Source: Streptomyces sp. ISL-36 (lineage in GTDB: Bacteria; Actinomycetota; Actinomycetes; Streptomycetales; Streptomycetaceae). Taken from it: a stretch of DNA of 64,000 nt. Every line of letters begins with the position of its first letter. Position 1 is the stretch's first letter. Both the position numbers and the translations under genes were made by a program. Below are positions 58,469 to 64,000 of the stretch, one piece after another. The notes below the pieces were generated by a model. The model did no database searches and was not told where the DNA came from. It was given only the letters and a program-made list of their open reading frames with translations. The stretch spans positions 31,319 to 95,318 of the forward strand of contig NZ_JAGGOS010000048.1 in the NCBI RefSeq assembly GCF_018614205.1. Reading direction: 5' to 3'.

Positions 58469-59284
58469 ATGCGGCGACAGAGGCGACGGACGTCAGGCCT
58501 TGTGGTGGTCGCGCTCTGCCTCGGTGGAGCGCTGACCGCGTGCGGCGGCGGAGGCGACGGCGAGGGCTACGCGGCGGTGGGCGCCGGCTCCACCCCCGAG
58601 GACGCGGTACCACCGTCGGGCAAGGTCACTCTGGTGCCCCTCGACAACCCCTCGGCGAGCGGTACGACCTCCAGCACCTCCTCCCCCTCCCCCGGCGCCC
58701 CGGGCACGAGCGAGGGCGGGGGTACGGACGGGCGTGCTGGCGCGGGCGCGGGTACGAACGGGGGTACGGATGACGGTCCGGGCGGGCCCTCGGCGCCGGA
58801 CCCGGGGACCTCGCCCTCCGGCCGCACGAACCCCGCCGCCCCTCTCCCCGGGACCCCTGGCACGACCGGCGGCCCCGGCACGACCGGCGGCCCCGGTGCG
58901 ACGACACCGCCCGCCTCGTCCGCCCCGCCGGCCCCCGGGACCACACCTCCCGCGCCGCCGCCCCGGCCCCCGTCCACGCCCGCCGCGCTCACGCTCTCCG
59001 TCCCCGTCCTCACGGACGCGGACAAGCGGTGGTGCGAGCGGGTCACCGTGACGTTCCGCAACACCGGCGGCACGGCGGCCACGTCGGGCACCGTCACCTT
59101 CGCCACCCACGTCATCGGTGCGCTCGGCATCGACTGGGCGACGGTCGAGTCCACGCAGCCGCTGCCCGCGCCGATCGCGGCGGGAGCGGCACGGACCCAT
59201 ACGTACACCGTCTGCGTGGAGTCCTGGCGGGTGCCGCTCGGCATGCACGTCGACACCCGGGAGGTCACCGCGACCTGGACGTGA
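58469..59284 (+). CDS. Lipoprotein with Pro/Gly/Thr linker and C-terminal beta domain
   Basis: A 271-residue protein. A basic start (MRRQRRRTSG) and hydrophobic core lead to lipobox LTAC, with Cys25 as the lipid site. Residues 27-170 are a Gly/Thr/Pro/Ser-rich stalk with TGGPGTTGGPG repeats. Residues 172-271 form a likely beta-sandwich (LTLSVPVLTDADKRWCERVTV... HTYTVCVESW) with two Cys that may bond. A surface-anchored, wall-spanning protein; function unknown. Confidence 0.85.
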   Translation: MRRQRRRTSGLVVVALCLGGALTACGGGGDGEGYAAVGAGSTPEDAVPPSGKVTLVPLDNPSASGTTSSTSSPSPGAPGTSEGGGTDGRAGAGAGTNGGTDDGPGGPSAPDPGTSPSGRTNPAAPLPGTPGTTGGPGTTGGPGATTPPASSAPPAPGTTPPAPPPRPPSTPAALTLSVPVLTDADKRWCERVTVTFRNTGGTAATSGTVTFATHVIGALGIDWATVESTQPLPAPIAAGAARTHTYTVCVESWRVPLGMHVDTREVTATWT

Positions 59285-59423
59285 CCCGACCCCGACTCCG
59301 TCGACCACCCCTGCCTGCCGAGCGCCGAGCGCCGAGGACCGACGGACGAGCACCGCCGACCACCACCGCCGACCACCACCGCCGTCGAGCACCCGCAGTC
59401 GAGCACCGGGCCTCGGAAAAAGA

Positions 59424-59454
59424 CCCGGCCGCCCTCGGTGGGAGGGCGGCCGGG
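59424..59454. terminator. Bidirectional terminator, 12-bp stem
   Basis: CCCGGCCGCCCT pairs exactly with 59443-59454 around a 7-nt loop. AAAAA just to the left gives a T-tract for minus-strand transcription. The rest of the 221-bp gap has short GCCGAGC and CACCGCCGAC repeats only. Confidence 0.85.
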
Positions 59455-59505
59455 GCGCGGAATCGGTGGGGGGGGGAACGCTCGGCGGGCGAGCGGCTCG
59501 GGTGG

Positions 59506-59730
59506 TCAGCCCAGGGCCAGCCAGGCGACCGCGGCCAGGACCGCGATCACCGCGATCACGCCCACGATCAGGCCGACCCGCGGGCCGGACGACTGGGGCG
59601 CGGCCTGCTGGCGCCCCTGCGGGACGCCCTCGTCGACGAAGGCGCGGAACATCTGGGTGTTGCCGGCCGGGTCGTAGTTGCCCTCGGGGCCGGGGCCCTG
59701 ACCGTACGGTGCCTGGGGGTTGTGTGCCAT
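59506..59730 (-). CDS. Small tail-anchored membrane protein
   Basis: A 74-residue protein: MAHNPQAPYGQGPGPEGNYD, a polar middle (MFRAFVDEGVPQGRQQ), then one C-terminal membrane helix (VGLIVGVIAVIAVLAAVAWL) ending four residues later. The start at 59730 is the natural one; the open frame runs further up to 59790. Similar small proteins occur here in other Streptomyces. Function unknown. Confidence 0.75.
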   Translation of the reverse strand: MAHNPQAPYGQGPGPEGNYDPAGNTQMFRAFVDEGVPQGRQQAAPQSSGPRVGLIVGVIAVIAVLAAVAWLALG

Positions 59731-59849
59731 GAGCCAGGACCCTAGCGAACCTGGGCTTCCGCCCCCAAGCCCCGCCCCGTGCCCCGGCACCGCTCCCCCA
59801 CACCTCCTCCTCCTTTGCCGATTCTTTAGCGCGGTTTGACCGATTTAGT

Positions 59850-59892
59850 TTGCCTGAAGCAACCATCCATCCTTATGGTTGCCCTAAGCAAC
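59850..59892. promoter_or_regulatory. Two TTGC-N5-GCAA sites, probable MarR operator
   Basis: TTGC-CTGAA-GCAA (59850-59862) and GTTGC-CCTAA-GCAAC (59878-59892), with centres 29 bp apart, directly upstream of the MarR-exporter pair. Two matching dyads suggest autoregulation by the MarR protein. Confidence 0.7.
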
Positions 59893-59911
59893 AAGATGCA
59901 TGGGGTACCCG

Positions 59912-60355
59912 ATGGAGACACGGAACCGCTACGAGAACCTGGCCCGCCAGGTGAGCGCGATCGGCGCGGTCAAGCGAGGCATGGCACGCTCCCTGCCCGC
60001 CGACTGCCCCAGCGGCTCGGCCGTCGTGCTCGCCCTGCTCAAGCGTCATGGAGACATGCGGATGAGCCGCGTCTCGGAACTGATGGCGGTCGACATGTCC
60101 GTGAGCAGCCGCCATGTGGCCCACACCGTCGACCGAGGGTGGGTCGAGCGACTGCCGGACCCGGGCGACAAGCGTTCCCGACTCCTGCGCCTCACCGACG
60201 GGGGCCGGGACAAGCTCGCCGAACTCGACCGACGGCTGACCGCCATGCTCGCCCGCAACCTCGCGGGCTGGTCCGACGACGACGTCGACCTCCTGACCAC
60301 ACTGCTCGCCCGTCTCCGCGACTCCTTCGGGGACTGCCGGGCCCACCACGCGTAA
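59912..60355 (+). CDS. MarR-family regulator
   Basis: A 147-residue winged-helix protein: AVVLALLKRHGDMRMSRVSE, LMAVDMSVSSRHVAHTVDRG (recognition helix), WVERLPDPGDKRSRLLRLTD (wing with the DxRS motif). ATG 59912 with GGGG 8 nt upstream; ATG 59900 is possible. It lies 15 bp before the exporter and probably represses the pair through the TTGC/GCAA dyads. Confidence 0.88.
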   Translation: METRNRYENLARQVSAIGAVKRGMARSLPADCPSGSAVVLALLKRHGDMRMSRVSELMAVDMSVSSRHVAHTVDRGWVERLPDPGDKRSRLLRLTDGGRDKLAELDRRLTAMLARNLAGWSDDDVDLLTTLLARLRDSFGDCRAHHA

Positions 60356-60370
60356 AAGCAAAGGAAGTTC

Positions 60371-62824
60371 ATGGCCACGACCACATCCGCCCCGTCGACG
60401 CAGGCGGGCGGCCACGCCTCCGGCGGGGAGGCGCCGATGACGCACCGGCAGATCATGGAGGCGCTCTCCGGGCTGCTGCTCGGCATGTTCGTCGCCATCC
60501 TGTCCTCGACGATCGTCTCCAACGCGCTCCCCCAGATCATCACCGACCTGGGCGGCGGCCAGTCCGCCTACACGTGGGTGGTCACCGCGGCCCTGCTGTC
60601 GATGACCGCGACCACCCCCCTGTGGGGCAAGCTCGCGGACCTCTTCTCCAAGAAGCTGCTCGTCCAGATAGCGCTGGTCATCTACGTCGCCGGCTCGGTC
60701 GTCGCAGGCCTCTCGCAGAACACCGGCATGCTCATCGCCTGCCGGGTCGTCCAGGGCATCGGCGTCGGCGGTCTGACCGCGCTCTCCCAGATCATCCTGG
60801 CCGCCATGATCGCCCCGCGCGAGCGCGGCCGGTACAGCGGCTACCTCGGCGCCACCTTCGCCGTCGCCACCGTCGGCGGCCCGCTGCTCGGCGGCGTCAT
60901 CACCGACACCGACTGGCTCGGCTGGCGCTGGTGCTTCTACGTTGGCGTGCCCTTCGCGATCATCGCGCTGCTGGTGCTCCAGAAGACCCTGAAGCTCCCC
61001 GTCGCCAAGCGTCAGGTCAAGGTCGACTGGGCGGGCGCCCTCGTGATCAGCGCCGCCGTCTCGCTGCTGCTGGTCTGGGTGACCTTCGCGGGCGACAAGT
61101 ACGACTGGATGTCCTGGCAGACGGCCGCCATGGTCGGCGGATCGATCGTCCTCGGCGCGCTCTTCGTGTTCGTCGAGTCGAAGGCGAGCGAGCCGATCAT
61201 CCCGCTGCGCCTGTTCCGCAACCGCACCATCACGCTGGCCTCGCTCGCCTCGCTCTTCGTGGGTGTCGCGATGTTCGCCGGCACGGTCTTCTTCAGCCAG
61301 TACTTCCAGCTGGCCCGCAACGAGTCGCCGACGATGTCCGGCGTCCTGACCATCCCGATGATCGCCGGTCTGTTCGTCTCCTCGACGGTCTCCGGCATGG
61401 TCATCACCAAGACCGGCCGCTGGAAGGCCTGGCTGGTCAGCGGCGGCGTCCTGGTGACGGGCGGACTCGGCCTGCTCGGCACGATCCGCTACGACACGGA
61501 GTACTGGCACATCGCGGTCTTCATGGCCGTCATGGGTCTCGGCCTCGGCATGATGATGCAGAACCTGGTCCTGTGCACGCAGAACCAGGTCGACCCGGCC
61601 GACCTCGGCTCCGCCTCCTCCGTCGTGACCTTCTTCCGCTCGCTCGGCGGTGCGATCGGCGTCTCGGCCCTCGGCGCCGTGTTGGCCCACCGGGTCACGC
61701 ACTACGTCCAGGACGGGCTCGCCGACCTCGGCCCGAAGGCCGCGGCAGCGGGAGCGGGCAGCGGCGGTTCGGGCGGCGGCATCCCCGACATGGACAGCCT
61801 GCCGGCGCCGATCCGTACCGTCATGGAGAGCGCGTACGGGCACGGTGTCGCCGATGTCTTCCTCTACTCGGCGCCCTTCGCCCTGCTCGCCTTCCTGGTG
61901 ACCCTGTTCATCAAGGAGGTCGCACTGAAGAGCGCCGGTGGCGCGGCGGCGAAGACGACGTCCGAGGAGCAGGCGGCCCCCGCCCCGACGGCAGCGGTGA
62001 CCCCCGTGGCAGACGGGACGGCGGTGACCGACGTGACGGCGGTGGCCCCGGTGTCCACCGGCCTGACCGTGAGCGGAACGGTTCGTACCGCCGAAGGGAC
62101 GCACGTCCCCGGCGCGACGGTCACGCTGATCTCGCTCGGCGGGCAGCAGCTCGGCCGCTCGGTCGTGCGCGACGAGGACGGCTACGCCTTCGACGCGCCG
62201 GGCGCCGGATCGTACGTCCTGATCGCCTCCGCCGACGGCTTCCAGCCGCAGGCCTCCACGGTGGTCGTGAACGACGGCCCGCTCACCCACGACGTGCTCC
62301 TGACCGGCACCAGCGGGCTCACGGGCTCCGTCACCGCCGCCGAGGGCGGAGCGCCCGTGGACGGCGCGATGGTCGTGATCACGGACGTACGGGGTGAGGT
62401 CCTGGCCAGCGGCAAGTCCGGCGCGGACGGCGGCTACGCCTTCGCGGAGCTGGTGCCCGGTCCGGTCACGGTGGCGGTCACCGCCGCCGGCTACCGACCG
62501 CAGGCGCTGCCCGTGGAGATCGGCGGCCTGGGCGCGACCCGGCTCGACGTGGCCCTCGCGGCCGGAGCGGTCGTCCAGGGCACGGTCCGCGCGGGACTCG
62601 ACCACCGGCCGCTGGCCGACGCACGGGTGACCCTGGTCGACGCCGCCGGGAACGTGAAGGCGTCGGCGACCACGGACGCGGACGGCGCGTACGGCTTCGC
62701 GGACCTGGACGCGGGCGAGTACACGCTCATCGCGACCGGCTACCCGCCGGTGGCGGGGCGGCTGACCGTGACCGGCGCCGGGGTCGACGGCCACGACATC
62801 GAACTCGCCCACCCGGGCGAGTGA
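60371..62824 (+). CDS. DHA2 MFS exporter with three C-terminal carboxypeptidase-regulatory-like domains
   Basis: An 817-residue protein. Residues 1-535 are a 14-helix DHA2 transporter (MFVAILSSTIVSNALPQI, GKLADLFSKK, IGVGGLTALSQ). After an Ala/Thr/Val linker, three beta-sandwich repeats follow at about 563-640, 645-725 and 730-815. Each has the Cna-B/CarboxypepD_reg pattern: SGTVRTAEGTHVPGATVTL, GSVTAAEGGAPVDGAMVVI, GTVRAGLDHRPLADARVTL, with G-Y-F/A-F turns. With 14 helices and an inside N-terminus the repeats would lie in the cytoplasm, unusual for this fold. AAAGGAAG precedes the ATG. Coupled to a MarR gene. Confidence 0.9.
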   Translation: MATTTSAPSTQAGGHASGGEAPMTHRQIMEALSGLLLGMFVAILSSTIVSNALPQIITDLGGGQSAYTWVVTAALLSMTATTPLWGKLADLFSKKLLVQIALVIYVAGSVVAGLSQNTGMLIACRVVQGIGVGGLTALSQIILAAMIAPRERGRYSGYLGATFAVATVGGPLLGGVITDTDWLGWRWCFYVGVPFAIIALLVLQKTLKLPVAKRQVKVDWAGALVISAAVSLLLVWVTFAGDKYDWMSWQTAAMVGGSIVLGALFVFVESKASEPIIPLRLFRNRTITLASLASLFVGVAMFAGTVFFSQYFQLARNESPTMSGVLTIPMIAGLFVSSTVSGMVITKTGRWKAWLVSGGVLVTGGLGLLGTIRYDTEYWHIAVFMAVMGLGLGMMMQNLVLCTQNQVDPADLGSASSVVTFFRSLGGAIGVSALGAVLAHRVTHYVQDGLADLGPKAAAAGAGSGGSGGGIPDMDSLPAPIRTVMESAYGHGVADVFLYSAPFALLAFLVTLFIKEVALKSAGGAAAKTTSEEQAAPAPTAAVTPVADGTAVTDVTAVAPVSTGLTVSGTVRTAEGTHVPGATVTLISLGGQQLGRSVVRDEDGYAFDAPGAGSYVLIASADGFQPQASTVVVNDGPLTHDVLLTGTSGLTGSVTAAEGGAPVDGAMVVITDVRGEVLASGKSGADGGYAFAELVPGPVTVAVTAAGYRPQALPVEIGGLGATRLDVALAAGAVVQGTVRAGLDHRPLADARVTLVDAAGNVKASATTDADGAYGFADLDAGEYTLIATGYPPVAGRLTVTGAGVDGHDIELAHPGE

Positions 62825-62866
62825 CCGACCCCCGGCCGCGCTTCGAGCGGAGACGCGGCCGGGTCC

Positions 62867-62908
62867 GGGGCGGCAGGCAGGGGACGGCCTGCCGCCCCGC
62901 TGTTTTTT
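62867..62908 (+). terminator. Intrinsic terminator with T6 tract
   Basis: GGGGCGGCAGGC (62867-62878) pairs exactly with 62887-62898 around an 8-nt loop, followed four bases later by TTTTTT (62903-62908). It stands 20 bp before the YceI-type gene, so that gene needs its own promoter or depends on read-through. Confidence 0.9.
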
Positions 62909-62927
62909 CGGAAGAGTGAGGGTACGG

Positions 62928-63746
62928 ATGGGACTGCACGCAGAGGTACGGACCCGCGACGGGTGGCCGGTCCAGCACGCGGTGGTGACCGTGACGGACG
63001 GATCGGGCGGACAGGTCCTGCGGGCGGAGGCGGACGGCGACGGGGTCGTACGGTCGGAGCCTGCGCTGGCGCTGGCGCCGGGGGCGTACACGGTGGTGGT
63101 GACCGCGCTCGGCTACGCGCCGGACGCGCGCACGGCGCTGGTCGGCGCGGCCGGGCGGGCCGAGGTGGGCACGGTCGTCCTGGCCCGTACGGGCGGTACG
63201 GAACTGCCCGCCCCGGGCGCCTGGACTCTGGACGCGGCGCACTCCTCGGTGGGGGCGGTGGCCCAGCACCTGGGGATCTCCAGCGTGCACGGGCGGTTCA
63301 CCGAGTTCACCGGCCGGATCGAGATCGCACCGGACGTCCTGGCGTCGCGGGTGGAGGCGGTCATCGCGGCCGGGTCCGTCGACACCGGCAACGGCCTGCG
63401 GGACAAGCACCTGCGCTCCGAGGACTTCCTGGACGTGGACCGCTTCCCGGAGATCACGTACCGCGGCACGGCGCTGCGGGCGGCGGGCCCGGACCGGTGG
63501 GTCGTGGACGGCGCGCTCTGCCTGCGGGGCATCACACGGGAGGTCCCCCTGGACCTCACCTACCTGGGTACGGGCGCGGACCCCTGGGGCGGGGTGCGGG
63601 CGGCCTTCCGCGCGGAGGCGGAGCTGCGGCGGGAGGACTTCGCGATGAACTACAACCAGGTGGTGTCCGCGGGCATCGCGGCGATCGGCACGACGCTGCG
63701 GGTGACGCTGGACATCCAGGCGGTACGGGCGGCCGAGGAGGGCTGA
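62928..63746 (+). CDS. YceI-family protein with N-terminal carboxypeptidase-regulatory-like domain
   Basis: A 272-residue protein. Residues 1-88 repeat the beta-sandwich of the preceding exporter (AEVRTRDGWPVQHAVVTVTD, APGAYTVVVTALGY). Residues 98-270 are a YceI lipocalin-like barrel: WTLDAAHSSVGAVAQHLGIS, GRFTEFTGRIEIAPD, HLRSEDFLDVDRFPEITYRG, DGALCLRGITREVPLDL. YceI proteins bind polyisoprenoid-like lipids, but no signal peptide is seen. Start ATG 62928 with GAGGG; GTG 62916 is in frame. The shared domain suggests it works with the exporter. Confidence 0.88.
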   Translation: MGLHAEVRTRDGWPVQHAVVTVTDGSGGQVLRAEADGDGVVRSEPALALAPGAYTVVVTALGYAPDARTALVGAAGRAEVGTVVLARTGGTELPAPGAWTLDAAHSSVGAVAQHLGISSVHGRFTEFTGRIEIAPDVLASRVEAVIAAGSVDTGNGLRDKHLRSEDFLDVDRFPEITYRGTALRAAGPDRWVVDGALCLRGITREVPLDLTYLGTGADPWGGVRAAFRAEAELRREDFAMNYNQVVSAGIAAIGTTLRVTLDIQAVRAAEEG

Positions 63747-64000
63747 CGGGACGTCGGCCCGACCGGGCATCGGGGCGACCGGGCATCGGGCCGACCACGG
63801 GTCGGACCGAGCCGCGCCGGGCCCTCGCCGGGCGGTTCGTGGCTGGGGCCGGCCGGTGGGCGGCCGACGAGGGGCGGACCGGGCGCCGGGCCGACCACGG
63901 GTCGGGCCGAGCCGCACCGGGCCGAGCCCCGTTCGGTGTTCGTGGCTGGGGCCGACCGGGTGTCGGGGCGACCGGGCGTCGGCCCGGCCGCCTGTCGGGG
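63747..64000. repeat. Imperfect ~102-nt tandem repeat at the right edge
   Basis: GGGCCGACCACGGGTCGG followed by GAGCCG and a TTCGTGGCTGGGGCCG end occurs twice (from about 63790 and 63890), with GACCGGGCATCGGG-type short words around. No gene can be supported in this stretch up to the window end. Confidence 0.7.

Noticed and set aside
59873..63091. A 1072-residue open frame on the minus strand
   Set aside because: It is antisense to the MFS exporter and YceI genes, is Asp/Arg/His/Gly-rich without domains, and arises from GC third-position bias.

Overview
The window is high-GC actinobacterial DNA and almost certainly comes from a Streptomyces chromosome. The clues are strong G/C third-position bias, GTG starts, many ATGA/GTGA-coupled genes, F420-type (Ddn) and AfsA/ScbR-type families, two SigB/F-family sigma factors in tandem, and the neighbourhood upp / tadA / tRNA-Ser / Dabb protein / two sigma factors. 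As I remember it, that last order matches S. coelicolor around sigF-sigN. No sequence search was run. All names rest on motifs and family knowledge.

Region A (1-27752) looks like a biosynthetic gene cluster with its own hormone locus. A partial FG-GAP repeat protein, a transposase-like gene that lacks its first catalytic Asp, and a TetR-type regulator form the left edge. A compact run of twelve minus-strand genes (19158 down to 3573) is then transcribed leftward: TAT-exported BBE-like flavin oxidase, aldo-keto reductase, sedoheptulose-7-phosphate cyclase (EEVS-like), a fused ROK kinase plus zinc dehydrogenase, TIM-barrel isomerase, HAD phosphatase, serine hydrolase/transacylase, 2-oxoacid dehydrogenase E1-alpha, E1-beta and E2, a degenerate transaldolase homologue, and a sugar-porter MFS. 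Most neighbours overlap or abut. Divergently, a VOC (glyoxalase-fold) protein, a Ddn-type deazaflavin oxidoreductase and an acyl-CoA ligase run rightward to 22297. Together they suggest a C7-cyclitol (carbasugar) pathway, probably acylated and without an aminotransferase or glycosyltransferase in view. An MFS exporter, SDR, HAD-like protein, ScbR-like receptor and AfsA-like butenolide synthase (22504-27752) look like a gamma-butyrolactone-type signalling locus. Two similar A-tract/TTATGTT elements lie between the receptor and the AfsA gene.

Region B (28007-46148) is a patchwork of accessory and regulatory units: a small secreted protein followed by an ABC ATPase/FtsX-type permease pair; MFS versus ArsR-like regulator and a coupled alpha/beta hydrolase; an aldo-keto reductase coupled to a winged-helix (HTH_42) protein and an ATP-grasp-like protein; a broken MarC-family gene; a DGPF/YCII protein with an ECF42-type sigma factor; a DHA2 exporter with a divergent TetR; a WrbA-like quinone reductase with a divergent TetR and a three-site operator array; and a LysR regulator divergent from a small hydrolase.

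Region C (46159-64000) is mostly conserved core: prolyl aminopeptidase, HhH-GPD glycosylase, secreted M28 peptidase, HerA-like ATPase, a LytR_C membrane protein, upp, tadA with its associated protein, tRNA-Ser(CGA), a 54-residue membrane protein, a Dabb protein, two SigF-type sigma factors, a lipoprotein, and a MarR / DHA2 exporter / YceI unit. The exporter and the YceI protein share carboxypeptidase-regulatory-like beta-sandwich domains. Several intergenic gaps hold short tandem repeats (17, 35 and 39 nt units). Many proteins carry in-frame low-complexity repeats.
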